This document shows, piece after piece, positions 21,101-35,760 of a stretch of 64,000 nt of DNA; the stretch's first letter is position 1, and each line of letters opens with the position of its first letter. The stretch is from positions 2,402,313 to 2,466,312 of the forward strand of contig VYZI01000113.1 in the NCBI GenBank assembly GCA_013397695.1, in the 5' to 3' direction. The position numbers and the translations under genes were made by a program. The notes below the pieces were generated by a model. The model was not told where the DNA came from. It saw only the letters and a program-made list of their open reading frames with translations, and did not search any database. This stretch comes from Centropus unirufus. Taxonomy: Eukaryota > Chordata > Aves > Cuculiformes > Centropidae.

Positions 21101-24100
21101 AAACTCTTAAATCCCCTGCTCCAGATAAGAAAGACCAACAATATTCCCGGTATTTGTGACTGGCCTTTATCAAGAGAGTAAACAACCATGACTTATAACA
21201 GAGCTTCTGCTGCCAATGTAATATCTCCATGAGAGGCTCAGCTAAAACTTCTGACTGCACAATATGCATGTCACAGAAGCCTAAGCATCTCTTAATGTAA
21301 AGTGATTATTATATATCTTCATCATATTCCTCTCCCAGCTATTCACATTCAGGCTTTGAAGTGACTGCCTTTATTCTGGCCCTATCATCCTTTTTTTTTG
21401 CTCTTCTGAAGTTGCATAGAAGTTGTTCAGGAAATTAGCACTAGCGCCTCTGTGACTGATATGTAAATAAAAAACAAGTGGGAAAATTGTAACAAGCCTT
21501 TAGGGAGACAGAGGGGTATTTTATGGCACGTGCTCAAGCTGCTCTCTATTTCTAAGACTCAGTTAGGAAGGAAAGAATAGCTGAAGTTACTAGCATTGGA
21601 ACCACTCACTTCAGGACAGCTATTTCAGCTCTTATTTAGGCTGATTGTTACTGAAATTTATTAGTGGCACAACGAATGTACTGATCTCAGTACATTTCTA
21701 TCAAATTAGACAGAACCCTACTAGCATGAAATGCCTCTCTTGTCAAAGAAGCCTCTTGTAAAGATTAAAGTGCTTGATGTCTCTAGATATCAGCTAAAAT
21801 ATCTCCTAAAGGTATCCTCAGGTATCCTGAGCTCTATTTGTAGGTGAGCATAAGCAAAACTCCTAACCTAAGAAGAGTCTTGCTTTTTATTTATGCTCAC
21901 CTGCAAACAGTTTTCCCGGACGCTGAAATTAATTTGCTCTGCTTTGCTAGGAGACTAACCGTGGCACAAGTTTTGTTGGAGAAATAATGAAGTGAAAAAT
22001 AAAAATCAACAACAATTACACTAATGAACAGTTATATAAAATCCATTCATTAAAAAGCAGGAAATGAAAGAGATTAAAACTCTGCAAGAATTTTAAATAT
22101 GGGAAAGGTAATACAATGGACAGCTAGGCCCATTACAAGCTCTTAAACAATGCCCCACTTGAGAGGAAAATCAGAGAAACAGAATTATCCTTCCAAAATT
22201 GTACCTACAGCAGAACCAAGATTGACTCAGGGCTGCACAAAAGTAGTTTTATTAGTACCTTTAATCTTTTTTTTTTTTCTGCTAAAAGTTACCAAAAAAT
22301 AGGAACCAACAGGTCCTCCATCCAACCAGTAATGTAAGAAAATGCCACTTGTTCTATACACGTTACCAGAAGTAAAGAGTGGGAGGTTAAGGGGGAATTC
22401 AAGCCAGCACTAAGCAGGAGAGAAGAGTAAAATACTGTTATTTGAATCATTTAAAGAAATCAAGCTTAATCACTGCAGTCACAAACTTATATATAGTGAT
22501 TTGATATCAGTAAAATATCTTCTTAAAAGAAAAAAAACAAGGAGGCAATGTGAAAACTGAAAATGCCTTACTTTGCAGGTCTCTTATTTTAACCCGCTTT
22601 TCTTTTTTCCTTCTGCCGTAGAAAGAATGAAAAAAAAGCAACCCAGAAGCCCAAATCCAAACAAAGCCAGAACTGAAAAAAAAATGGTATTTGAATCTAC
22701 CATGAGTTAAGAACCTGACTGAAATTCAAGCTAATGAAATTTAGAACCTGGATCTATTAAATGGACTTCTTGACTACTAACCACAAAATGACTCTACCAA
22801 GTACTCATTCACCTTAACAACAACCAAGCACTATGCAAATAACTTAGTAGTTTACTGCAACAACTGTAAGAAAAAGTTAAAGCAGTGAAATGCACAAAAC
22901 TGAATCTCAATATTTGTTTGACCCTATTTCTCGCTTTACAATATAGTTACATACTACTGGAGGGCAACCTGACTTTCCTATGATCACAGATTCACTATAA
23001 CTTCCATGTTTTTTAATCAGTAATTTGAACAAATCCCATCAAACTTTTAAATCATGATTATTAAATTCATTAAAAGTATCTGAAAGTCAAAATATGACAA
23101 CGGTACCTTTGCAGTGAGAATCGTTATCTTACCAGCCTTGAAGTTTTCTTCTATCTGGAAGATCTGTGTCCAATTATGTTAGGTCATCAGAAAGAAAATT
23201 ATCTTGACATTTTGTTTAAATAGCCTGACTTTGCTTTGGCCAAATATGAAACAATGAACTTCCAGGGTACGCACTTTCCCCACCAGCCTATGTTTTGGGA
23301 ACACTTGGCTGAAGTGTGAAGGAGAGGGGCAAAACCTATTGATTCAATACCAGAGTAAAAGGCCCTTACTGAATGAATCACATGCTTTCTAAGATGGAAG
23401 GAAGAAAAATCTTGCCCTTTTCTACATATATTCTGATAAATGTAAACATATGTTAATCACAGGATAATCTAGGATAATCTAATTCAGATGATAAGCTCTA
23501 AAGATTCCCACCTTCAGGATGCTTATGCTTTGTGAACCCAGTAGCTATATAAGAGAAGAAAATAAATTTAGTTTAACAGAAGAATGTGGCACACATGATT
23601 TTAGTAAAAACCTGGATATACTTGTTTGCTAACTCCTAGCTCAGAAACCATATTAATGTATCTCCTCCTACAGGACAAAATAGAAATAATCAAGAAGACT
23701 GAGACAAGAGTGATCCAACAAGTAAGGTGCTGTGCTTCGAAGACAGACTGAAGGAATTAATGTTTTTTTGTCTAAAGAAACAAATGAAGGTAATTGTCCA
23801 GGTGGCACCTCCAGCACTTGAGTTTGTTGTAATGTGTTGCTAGAGACTGAGAGTTATGTGCTTCAAAAGAAAGAGCTGTGGGTGTCCTTCCTTCCTACAC
23901 CTCTTGTAGTGGCCCGCTCTTAAAGGCAAGACATTTGCCTAGATGAGCGTAGCCAGGAAAATATGAAGCCTTGTGTTCTCATGGAAGATAGAATAGAACT
24001 TGCCCTTGCACCCTGTGCTTGTATTTTTATAACCTCACAAATGCTGCTTAGGAAGTATTTCAGAAAAACTGGTTATCGAAACAGAAGATTATGCAGGAGG

Positions 24101-26205
24101 AAGGCTGAGAGAACTGAGAGGTGGTTCTAATCAGCACCATTGCTTGTTGGAGGGACACAGGATTATAGACCAAAGGCTTGTACTTTCTGTTTATACACCT
24201 CAGATGTAGAGTCAAAGCACAGGCTGTTGCCCATGGTTTTATGAGACCTCTATTGCTAGATGGCTAGATATTCATTTTTCTGCCAGATATTTATTTGAGT
24301 TATCCTTTTGAAATATTCTTTATTTTTTTTTGTGAGACATAACAAAAGATCACATGAGGTAAGATCCACATTAATTTTACAAACAATGAAATACTGTCTG
24401 AATCAATTACATTTAATGAAAGAGACTATTTATCCTTTGGACAACATATTTATGAGGAAGGAGGATGTCTAAGACTTCATAATTTTGCAAAAGCTCTAGA
24501 ATTCTTCTTGGAAGTATGGGTTTCCACCAAAGCAAAATGTAAGCCTGAAATAATTTGTGTTGTACTTTTAGAGTAGCTTTTTCAACTGTAATAGTCCATA
24601 GTAGGAAATGATTGGAAAAGCATATTTACCTGTGAATAGGCTAAAATAGAGAAAGCTAGCGTACAAGTGGAAATGCAAATTGTCATCTATGTAAAAACAC
24701 ACGCATGTATTTATTACAAGTGCTGAACCCCTTACATCAGACCAAGGTAATTAGATGAAATCTAGAGAAGAAGAAACTTGCTTTTGTGATTTCAGTGTGC
24801 TGCTCTGTGGGAAATGTAAAAACTATGCTTTAAAAGTATGATATGAAGTAAAAAACAGAGTTGTATCCCTCAGCCAAGCTGCCAAAAATATTTATGGAAC
24901 TAAAAATCTCAAGAGCATAGAAGAATTCGTACTATGTTAATGCTTGTACTGGGAACTTTCCATTAGCAAATACATGAGAGGGACATACATATCCATCTGT
25001 CTGTTTAATGGCTATTCAACCATGGAAGCTGCCACCTGTCAATTATTAATCCTCCTGAGGACAGAATTTTTTTTCTGGAGAGATAGTTTTCTGGGTTTGC
25101 CTTTTTTCTTCTCTCTCTACACGCCCCCCCCCACCCCCCAGCTATTTAAAAATAATCCTTTTCTTACAGATTTCCTGCAGATATTGACAGATACATTTTC
25201 TTCTTAGTAATACGCTCCTTTTGATCTTCTAGCAGCCACATTGCCTTTTCTAACAGGAAGATTGGGTCACATAAACCAAATCTTTTTCAACTATTCAAGC
25301 TCCTTTGTGACTCTTCAATGCCTTTGTTGCAATGATGGCCGTTCCACTGATAGTCATCAAGGCATTTGAATGATTTTTCTGGGTTTTGGCACAGCAACAT
25401 AAAGTAATGCAGGAGTTACTGTTTATAAAATAATAATGTGTTTAATTTACATAAAAAACAACAAAACAGAACAGTGATTATTGCTGCTGGTACGGTTTCT
25501 TAAATGCTAACAAACCAAGTGATGTGTAACATCAAAGAGAAATTAACTTCAGTGCAAGCGGGTCATTTTGTGGTGCTAATCACATCATTGATTTTTGCTG
25601 GAATCAAGAAAGTCACTTATTTTTTTATTGTAGCCTGATGCTTCTTTTCACAAGCTGATTTCTGCCAGGATTGTCTTCATTGCTAGTGCCACTGTAATAA
25701 CATGGGAGAGTAAGCATCAAAGAAAATCTGTTCAATAAACAGAGGTGCTAATAGAACTTACTGATCAGAACTGTCATAGAGTAAAAGCTAATTTAATCAT
25801 GCCAATCATTCAACGTGACTCATCATGAGCAACTAAGTTTTGCAAGTGAACAAACAAACAGACAAAATAATAAGCTTCATGCAGCACCGTTACAAAAGAC
25901 TTTGCTTAAGTCATTTCAGAAAAAATGAGGAAAACATTGATAGCAATATTACAAAGTTTTGTTTTAGTCATTTTTTCAGATGGCAGAGAAACAACACCAG
26001 GATATACAAGATATACAAGCCTGTACCAGAGGTTTGCCCATGCAATGTGTTTCACTCTATCTTATTGCAATACTCTTACATACCAGTACCTAGGAAGCCA
26101 GCTGAATAAGAACCTCATCATACTGGGCTAAGCCGTGCAAATGCACATACAGCAGGAATCAGCCTCCATCTCGGTGACAACACACTTCCAGTAGAAATAT
26201 GCTTG
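18136..26205. other. Long non-coding stretch
   Basis: Mostly AT-rich unique sequence. The part at 18.7-20.1 kb is somewhat richer in GC and pyrimidine but holds no recognisable gene. A short stem, CCCTTGCAGCAAGGG (about 20036-20050), lies beside a TATAAAGA at 20024. A tandem AGGATAATCT pair lies at 23461-23480. A run of C with one A interruption lies near 25125-25139. The longest frame (88 codons at 19753-20019) has no motif. I saw no CR1 fragment. Confidence 0.45.
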
Positions 26206-26500
26206 TCAAGTCAATGACAAAACTGAGCCCCGGAGGCAGGAGTGCCCACACCAAGTTCCTGTGCTCACCCTGCCCCAGGCCTGAGCAATCTGGCAGGGTC
26301 CAAGGCTGATTTCCTGCCACATTCTCCAAGTCCTGGCCTGCAGATGTGAGCAGGAGGTTGGCGTCGACTTAGAGTTCCAGGTCACCAACTTGCCGAGATA
26401 CTGAATGGTGTGGTTGCCTGGAGGAAGCTGGGTGGAGAGGATTAAATTAAGCATCTTTCCAGATTTGCACTGCAGCTCATTCCAGTACCTTATCAAGGCC
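26206..26500. other. GC-rich island in AT-rich DNA, unclassified
   Basis: About 290 bp are visibly richer in G and C than the surrounding kilobases, with sharp edges near 26215 and 26500. It contains a 96-codon open frame on the - strand (26206-26496) with no recognisable domain. CpGs are few, so it is not a classical CpG island. It may be an unrecognised old transposon piece, a retrocopy fragment or a chance patch. Confidence 0.3.
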
Positions 26501-29500
26501 CTCTGGTTGTCAATTTTACAAGCAACAATTTCACCTCAAGTACTTCAGATATTATAAAGATGGTCAAAATTCTTCATACATATCTGGAAGAATTTTCAGT
26601 TGCTTTGGTAGGTTTGCTTAAGGTTTTAATTTAAATGCTTTAGTAACCAAATATTCACAATCTTCTTGTTTGTTTGCCATGAAGCATCTCAGTTTTGCTT
26701 TTCTATCAAGACACTCCTTTCAGCTAGAGCCTTTCTCTGTTTTCTGAGAAGACTGGAAATGAACTTGGACACCAAAAGCATCTCGGGAAGCAGGACAGGA
26801 CAGATATTTCCTTTCAAACAGAGCTGGTTTATGTCCTGCAGAATGAGTTGTCAGGGGGCAGAAGAGCAGAGCAAGAACAGGAGGCTAATTTAAATGATAA
26901 ATTTCTGCTTCTGTAAAGACATAAGCATACGAAACATGCAGGCTGGACCTGCGTGAGTATCTACACATTTGGGAAACAGAATTGCAGATGCTTGGCATCA
27001 GCAATTATCTTCTGCACCCATTTCCATGCTCTTTCTTTTGCCATAAGTGTCAACTCTAGAGCATAGATAGGGAAAACACTTGCTGAATCGTGAACATACA
27101 AAACAGCTAATGAACCAGCGAGGCTTTAAGACTCTTGATTTATGATAAATGGTCTGTCAGTTCTTAATGTATGATATGCATCATTAAATATATAAATGAC
27201 AATCTGCTGCTGTTTTCTTATTTAATCAGCACGTTTTATTTAAATAGATTGAATAAATACAATTGATGAACATAAATATGACAGCAATGTGATATTATCA
27301 ATGCCATCATTAATGCTTTTGTATTTTCTGGGTGGAAAAGGACAGATCCCAGACTTCTGCTGAAGCAGGGGAAAACTAAACACAGGGCTTGGTTACATTA
27401 CAATTTATAATGATTCCAAAGTTACTTGAATATTAACATTTTTTTAAGGAAACTATGAATTTACAGTATTGAACTTCCCACAAATGTAACATTACAAATT
27501 AATAATTGTAATATATAGTGTTTCCAATGGTGTAAATTTTTTTCATAAAAACTTATGCAACTACTGACTTGCATTTATTTCAGGTTGAAAACCCAGAGAA
27601 CCTCTGAATGAAACCCACTTAACAATAATAGGCTTTACCTGCTTCCATGTCAAAATGCAAATGCATTGTAATTTCAAAGCATAATCACAACTCAGTCCTC
27701 CTGTTGTTTGGATTTTTTTCTCCATTGAAAAATTGGCTGAGAGTTGAGAATCTTTTCAGATATGATCTACAGGAAAATTTAATTCTAGTCTGAAGTGAAA
27801 ACCAAAACCTCACAGATTTCTGCTCTCAAATGAAAACTTAAACCTCATGGATTTCACCAGATTTTAGGCTAGTAACATTTACATGGCTTTGGTGGCAATA
27901 GAGCTTGGATCTGAGAGCTTCTTGCTTCAAAGGAACGAATAATTTCTAGCCCTGCTCCTGATTCTCTCTCTGAAGGTAAGGAAAGTGGTTTAAGTTGAAT
28001 TTTTTTTTCTCTTCATTTTAATGAGCACCTGCTGTAAAACAGGGACTCTCTTATAGAGAGAATGTAGAATTTTTGGATGTAGGGGTGCATTTGTCCTTAC
28101 AAATTTTCTGACACATCAGCTAAGGATTTTCTTAAATGTAGATGCCCAGGAATACATGACATACTGAGTGCTCATGCTGAAAGCAGCTCGCTTCATAGTT
28201 CCTAGGCTCTGCAGCCCCTCAGGTCTAATGAGGAAAATCAAGATAATAATTATGCTTGTGTACCTGTTAAAATATATTTACAATTCTTACAATATATGTG
28301 TTTATTAAAAGATAATTTCAGCATATACCAGATAGAATGCATTACTTTTCACAGTTATGTTGCAGTTCTCAGTTTGAAGGATTTACTAAGCAGAAAACAT
28401 TAGGAAATATTTTACACAGTCTGGAGTCAGCAGGTAGCATGTGTCTGGAGGAAATGGATATTTGCAATTTTTGTCCCTGGAAAGACTTCTTCAACCTTTA
28501 TCCAGCTTTTTTTTCAAGAATCTGTCCAGCCTACTTGATGGAGATGATGCCTTTATGAAATAACACTTTATTCCAAAGTAACTTGATTTTATGTCTCTCT
28601 TGTGCTATACCTACCTGACAGCTATTTAAATTGGTATTTGATAGGGCCTTTCTGGTGTTGCATGCTTCACCTCATTCATCTTTGACCTTTTCGACATGTT
28701 TTTATTCTATTTCTATGAATAAAATAAGAGAAATTCTCTCTTGTCCTGCTAGGAACAGGCCTTTTATTTGCCATTGCAAAGTCATAATAACAATTCTGCA
28801 GAGACAGAGTAATAAAAAAAAGCATTGTGAAATTTGGTCATTGCGTAACAGGTTCTATCTCCAGATGGTGAAAGTAATCTGCCTGTAAACACTTTCCAGT
28901 ATTGTTGGGGAAAGGGATGTAGTGAAAAAAATCAAGGGCTGTGGATATTTAAACACCTGCTTACCATTAGCTTCATGGGGGGAACTTTATCATTCTTCAT
29001 TCCCAGGTCCACTTGGAAGATCCTACCTTGTGATGCAGAACAGATCAAAGTGCTTCAGCATGCAGCAATGTAAAGCAGGTCAGGAACTACCTCTAGAGGA
29101 CACAGACCCATCCAAGTTTTTACTTGTAAAAACTTGTATGGGGTAAAAATCTGACTCAGTCACCAGTTAGGGAATTTTTTTTTTTTTTGCTTTACTTTGT
29201 GGCTTTTTAGGTCTGTGGAATAAATTTCGAGCTCATATTTTGAGATCAGAAAAGCTGCAAATACTTAATGTGGTTCTGAACACATGCAGGTTAAATTAAA
29301 GAACTTTTTTTTCATGTGATCTAATGTCACTCTAGACAGCAGCATAGCTTTTCTGCTCCACTGCTTTCTCATACTGATGTCTTTCAACCATCTCAACCTC
29401 ACTGTGGATGGGTATTAGACAATGACAGCAGATTAATTATTATCATCCAGTATGTGAATGTAAAAGAAGCATGAAAAACCAGAAGAAAACCATCCCTTTT

Positions 29501-32500
29501 CTAGACCCCAGCTGAAATCAAGTTTCTTTTCTTATCAGTCATGGTATCCTCTCCTCAATGCTCCTCAGCTGCTGCTGCTACGATATTCCTACAAATCATT
29601 GCAGTTAGTAATTATGTTGTCAGAAACTAAATCAGTCCAATTATTAACTGTGACAGACCATCATTCTTATATGGTATAAGAAAGGCCAGAGAAAATGCTG
29701 ACACTGAGTTATCCCCTTGATCCCTGTGGGAGTGATGGTCCTACTTCTGCAGCTCGTCCATTGAAGTGAGGCAGGAACCTCAGAGCAGGAATACCTCCAA
29801 ACTTGCTTCTAATTTTCAGTAGAAAACAGGTTCAGCATGAATTTTTGCCTGTGAATCATTTATTATGAACACTGATGTGTCATTTCATGTTTACTGTTAA
29901 ATAGTGGTCCCCCCGGGCAAAGTAAGGATGCAGCGACAAGGGTATTTTTTATGTTACACTTTCCCCTCACCAACCCCCTCATTTTTAGAAGATTCTCTAG
30001 GAAGTGTGAGGCCAGCAGCTTGCTTACTCTCATAGTGTTGCATTTAAATCAACCTTTGTCATGAGTGACAGCTCTCCACTCCTTTTTCTGCTGCTGTGAC
30101 TGCACTTCATTTTATCTGTGGAAAACATTATGCAGTACCTGACCTGACTCTCAATCCCCTGCCAGCTCCTATTGCTCATTAAATCCAGTGGCTGAGACTC
30201 CACCAATATTCACAAACCTGGTAAGCTTTAACAGTCTTTCTGTTCACCATCTTAGGATGGCAATGTCATGTGAACACAGGTAATGATAAAACTCTTTAAT
30301 TTATGAGGACCATTCTTGAGAGTCTTGCTTAGCTGCTGCTTTCATGTTTCTGATACCACAGCATAAAGCAGTGAGAGGAATAAGAGATTAGGTTCTGAGA
30401 GAGTTTCTGCAACTGCCTTCGGAATGATGTACTCTATGACACTGTGGCTTTTCCCTGCCAGCACCATTTCAAGGAGGGTCACGGGCCAGAGGGCTTAACG
30501 TGCACGTGAGCAGCAAGTCACAGTTTTACAGTAACTAAAGACATTTTGGTCCTCACCACCTCTGATCTTTTTTCAGTGTGTGGTTCAGTAGAGGTTCCAG
30601 CAGAAATAGTTCCCAGGAGAGAGCAACCACCTAGCACCAAGGCCTGACGATAGCACCAACGACACCCCAGCATCAGTACCTCTGTACTAACACAGCAGAT
30701 GATGCTGTGCCGAGTTGGTCTGCCCCATCCCATATGGAGCAGCCCATGTGATTTCTTCTAATAGCGGGTGTTCATGCATACTATGAAAAAATGCTCTGGA
30801 AAAGCTGCTTTTTAAGTGTAATTCTGTCATCTTTCAGCAGAAAATTTCAGGTTTTGAACATTTTTCCCCTTAGAGTGCAGGAAGGAAGTTCAGACATTGC
30901 TGTTTGAGGGAACAGCATGGGAACAAGTGCACAGCCCCAACACACTCTCACAGGGGATAGCATTTCCACTTCTGCCCTAGCACTGTCTGGTTCACCGCAC
31001 GCAGAAACCAACTGAAAGGAAGATGCTCCACTGGTATGAGGCAGACTGGCAGCACCTCATTTCTGTCCAACTCTGACTCTCCTCCAGATCTCCCAACAGT
31101 GCAGGTCAGGACTAGTTTGAATAGGTCCCCACATCAGACACCTGTAAAAACAGTACTGATTCTTTTTTTGAGGGCAAGGTTTAGACAGTATTTGCAGATG
31201 GCCTCAAGTGAATTTCTCTTTCTTAATTCTGTCTTGAAAAGTTTGAATTGCTCTGTAGTAGACTTTCACTGAAAGCTGGCCTCTCCTATTTCTTCTATTT
31301 CTCTGCCATGCTCATCACTGATGCCAAAACACTAAACCTGACATATGATTTTCACATCACACTGTAGAGAAAAAAGAAAACAGCACATCCTTGTGGGACA
31401 GGGTACATACTAGGGAATTTCAGGGAATGAAAGCTATTAAGTGTACCTCTGTCTTGGAAGTAAGCAATTGAGGAGACAGGGAAATTCAGGAAAGGGAAGC
31501 ATTACTTAAGATATTTATTATAATTTATGATTACTATAATTATAATATATATTGTATATAGCCACAGAGAAGAAAATGAACATAACATATTTAAGTAGGC
31601 AGAGTGTAATCATCCAAAATGAACTGCAGCCAAGGAACCTGGCTGTAAGAAGGCTATGCTGCTATGAAATCTGAGAACAAACACCAGTAAATTAGAGACA
31701 AGCCTAAGATGCCCCATAAATATTATTTCCTGAAATTCAGTGCACTGGTCTGTGAAAGGCCTCATTTAGATTTCTTTTACTTGTTATCAGTAACAAGTAA
31801 ATTATTTAAAAGACATTGGAGTTGTGCTGATCTTCCTTAACTTGATGTTAATTGGTATCATTGCTTTTTTCCCTTGTGTTTCAAGAAAATTCTTATTCTT
31901 TCCATTATAGTCACTACAGTATATATTTCTATATTCTATCCTTCTCTATGGATATATATTTTCTCTCATGAATGAGCCTGAGTGCTTATAACACTATGAC
32001 TGCTCTGATGAACGGCAGCAAAAATTAGTGAAACATAAACTCATAATATCTGTTACGGAGAATAGATGCGGGCCCTGCTATTATTTCTTATGTCTCCTTC
32101 ATCCCCAAGATGGCATGAAATTGTCTAGAGAGTCTTTGCCTTGTCTACTCTCCATCATCTTCTCTGTTTGAGGTTACATACTGTGAAGTCAAATCAGCTC
32201 AAGAATCAAATCATGGAATTTTGGGGGAAGTAGAAAGCAGGCAATTAACACTCAAACCACTATTTAGAACATGAGGAGATACAATAAAAACTTCGGCTCC
32301 ATCTTCTGTGTTGCAGGAATAGAATTAGCTCTGAGATACAAAGAGTTTTTACCAGAACAGGGGCATTTGTCTAGTACCCTAGTGCAATTCTTTTCTATAT
32401 AAGTCCTCTCTTTCAGGATCTGAACTCTTCGTTCAACTTGCTGAATGCTACAGTAAATCTGCCCGTATCTGTCCCAGAGCAAATATTTTACAATGTTGAA

Positions 32501-35159
32501 ACAGAAGACACACTATATGTAGCCTATGAAAAATATTTGGCATCCTTTTAACTGTGATATTTTATATTAAATGGTTCTGAAATTATTACAAAGAATTGCA
32601 AGTCTTAAGAACTCAGTACTTTTCATGCTTCAGAAAAATTGTGTTTCCATGGTATTGGCATATTCATTTTGCTGATTGTTTTTGTACTGTCCAGAAGTGC
32701 TGCAACACAATTAAAAATAATCAGATCTCAGTTCAGTTGCTGAATCATAAAGGTAGAGGAAGCAACTGTTTTTTAAAGAAACATAAGAATGGACAATTTA
32801 AATATATGGAAAGACGTAGCATACGATCATGTGCTCCAACAAACAAAAACCAATATTGTGGCATTCTTCTCTCAGAAATATGAAACTATATCAAGAAAAT
32901 ATTGTTTCAGGTTAACCCAGAATATATTGTTTAACTTAAAAGAAACCAATTTGCTTCATGCTGAACAGATTGCTTTACTTTTGGTTCCATACTTTTCTAT
33001 TTTACCTTTAAGATAGATTTATTTCAAAGTAACACATGAAATTTCAAAAGTGAAAACAATTGTTTCAATAAATAAACAGAATGCCCAGTGACTTTTTAAA
33101 CTAGTTCCTTCTCTGTCGCCAGAAATGTTTATTTCATTTACTCAAAATTAGAAATTATTTTTTCTTCAAAATTTCCTAACCAATGAAAAGTATTTCCCAG
33201 ATCTTCCACATCTTTGATTTTCAGTCGATTTAGTTTTTTAGTTAAAAGGTAAGTAATTTGGTAGATATTCTTTATAACATAGGAAATATTATGGAAATTT
33301 ATTTTCTGCCATACAGTTGCCATGTTTCCACCAGCTGTGGTTTTGCAACCCCTTAACACATGAGAAATTACTCATATGTTTGCAGAAGCATCTCCAATGT
33401 GGGCAGTGTGCAGTTTAAACAAGGGATTCAGAAGAGGTACTGAAATATGTGTGAAGACAAAGCAGGTGTTTAAACCCAGCTATAACTTACCTAGCATATC
33501 CCAACCAACACCATAGCTGCTCTGACAAAGAACGGAAGTAATTTGCTATTTGAATGCCTCTGAAATCAACCAGAATGTCTCCCTTGAGCTTGAGACTCAG
33601 GTTTTTACTTCATATATATGATGATGTCACAGGTTCTTATAAGCATGGCAGGGATTTCTCCTGCCGTGATTTCATCTACAATGCCAGGGATTTCTTCTAC
33701 AATGGAAAAATAGGGTCCTCTGACAGCTACATACTACACAAGGAAAAATGACAGAACACACCTTTTGTAAATCCAGGTGGAAAGAATACTAATGGATCAG
33801 AAACATGAAAAGTCAAAAATCTTTTTTGAAATACAAAACTTCATTCCCATGGTTACTCTTGAATTTTTATATTTGCTTAGCATGCGTGTTTTTCCCTTGG
33901 CTTTGGTAAGCACAACGCTTTACCAGTGTTCCTGCAATGACATATGCATGTGCATATAGTTGAAGTAATCTCACCAAATAAATGCTCAAAACAGCCTTCA
34001 ATACAACTTCATGACTTATTCATGAGGCATGCTGTTTGCAAATGAGACCACAAATAACACACGCCAAGGGTACTTGCTTCTGAATCACTTCTAGTGGTGG
34101 CTAATAACTTATACACAAAGCTGCACATAAACATATTTTTTAGATTATAATTGGTTTTGTAACAAACTATTTCTAGATGACTCAAATAAGGAGCAATAGC
34201 AAAATACTTACTCCAAGCTTCACATTTTGCTACGGTGGGGTCCTGGAAATCTATTAACAGCAGTTTTGTCTAGGGATCTTTTCTTTCTTAAGAATCAGAC
34301 TGTAACTCATGTTTCTATGGGGAAGATAATGTTTACGTTTCCATCCTTCTTCCAAGTTTCCATCCAAATTGTTTACAGAATAGGATTACACAGTGCTTGA
34401 ATTGATTTTATGTATAATCATATATATTCTTTTGCATTTATTCATCAAATGCAGGGTTATAAGTGTAGTACCAAATAAAAGAGAAAGATTTCCTGTCAAC
34501 TGCTTCGCTGTAGATTAAGGCATTTCTATTATGGTGACAACTGAGAATTACTTGTTAAAATAACTTTTCAGAAAGTCATCTTTCTTTAGGCATAGGCCTG
34601 TAATTGCAGACTTTCAGAGCCATTCATTTTTCATCTATACTAAAAAAATAAGCTTCATAATGAAAGCAAACACTAGCTAAGGAATTTTCTTAAAAGAACT
34701 AATCATTTCTAACACATACATTTTTAAAAACTCTTCCTCTTTTTAAGTGTCTTCTTAGCTTCCAGTACAAGGTTGCAAATAACAGTGAGTGTTGATAACC
34801 TGTATTCTTTCAAAATATCAGTAAATTAAAGGTAAAGTATTCACTTTTATGAAACATTTTTCTATTTTTTTTTTAAAAAAATTGAAATAGTTATTTCATG
34901 TGCAAAATTCCTCAGAAGGTCTGCTTACATGTATTTTATATATATGATGATCAGATAGTTTATTGCTGGAATAGTTGGATTTCCCTTCCTATAACTATTT
35001 CATCAGTCATCACTATTACTCTCTGTTATCAAATGTTGTTGCTGTCACATGTCGAGGAGCACAGCATGATTTAAGTCATGAGTGGATAAATTTGAAAATA
35101 CGTATTAGAGAATTCAGGAGGAGGGTTTGTCAATCTATTAGACTCTCTTTACCCAACAG
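26501..35159. other. Long non-coding stretch
   Basis: AT-rich unique DNA, with no CR1, LTR or gene recognised. AT-rich sub-blocks such as 27170-27310 have the look of conserved non-coding DNA (unbroken, TAAT-rich), but this cannot be judged from one sequence. An AT-only patch of TATAAT-type repeats occurs near 31510-31560. Confidence 0.45.
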
Positions 35160-35760
35160 TGTCACCTAGCCTGCTAGCCAGAGCCCTTCAAACTGACAGT
35201 GGAGTAAGGGTACAGTGCCCAGCCTGTCAAAACTGTAGCAATTAAACGACGGCAATTGATAATCACCCAGTTTGCTGCATTTGCAATAGGTAACGTAACA
35301 GTCATGCAAGGATGACTGATAATCACCCAACCTGTCATGTTTCATCAACCGCATGGTTGAGTTAGAGACTTCCCGTTTGGCCCCTCTGAACAGTTACAAC
35401 AAATTGCAGAGACTTGTACAAACAAGTCACTTTATTAAAAATAACAGCTCATTACTTAAGGTTGGGTAATAGCTGTGGAGGAGGTGACATTTGTGAAAAT
35501 ACATTGAAGGCTCTCCTATTGGTACCACACCCAAACACATGCAAGCACGTGATGTGCAATGACACACATGGAGCAATTACAGTCAGACGCAGGTAGGGAT
35601 AACACCTAGAGTACAGAAGGAAATACTAACAATTAGCTTGATGTTAATTAGCTTGATGTTAAGATGTGTATTTAGTGCATGTATATAAAGTGCTACCCCA
35701 ATTGAATCCATGCAGGGGGGAGGAAGGGGATGGGATCCAGGCTGCTGGCTGATCCCAAAA
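35160..35760 (-). mobile_element. LTR-like block, unclassified
   Basis: Read on the - strand, it has a TATA-type box (TTTATATA near 35690), an AATAAA signal at 35436-35431, a short hairpin just after it (ACTTGT...ACAAGT, 35412-35427) and a possible terminal ...TGACA near 35160. Upstream of the TATA-like box is a G/C-rich stretch with GATCC motifs. Downstream of the AATAAA are imperfect repeats of a GGGTGATTATCA unit at about 35319-35336 and 35258-35271, with a related GACAGGCTGGGCACTG at about 35214-35228. The spacing resembles U3-R-U5, but I found no target-site duplication and no matching partner LTR in the window. Confidence 0.3.
35631..35660 (+). repeat. Perfect 15-bp tandem duplication
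   Basis: AATTAGCTTGATGTT occurs twice in exact tandem (35631-35645 and 35646-35660), within the LTR-like block and close to its TATA-like box. Perfect identity suggests a recent slippage event or a maintained regulatory repeat. Confidence 0.9.
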
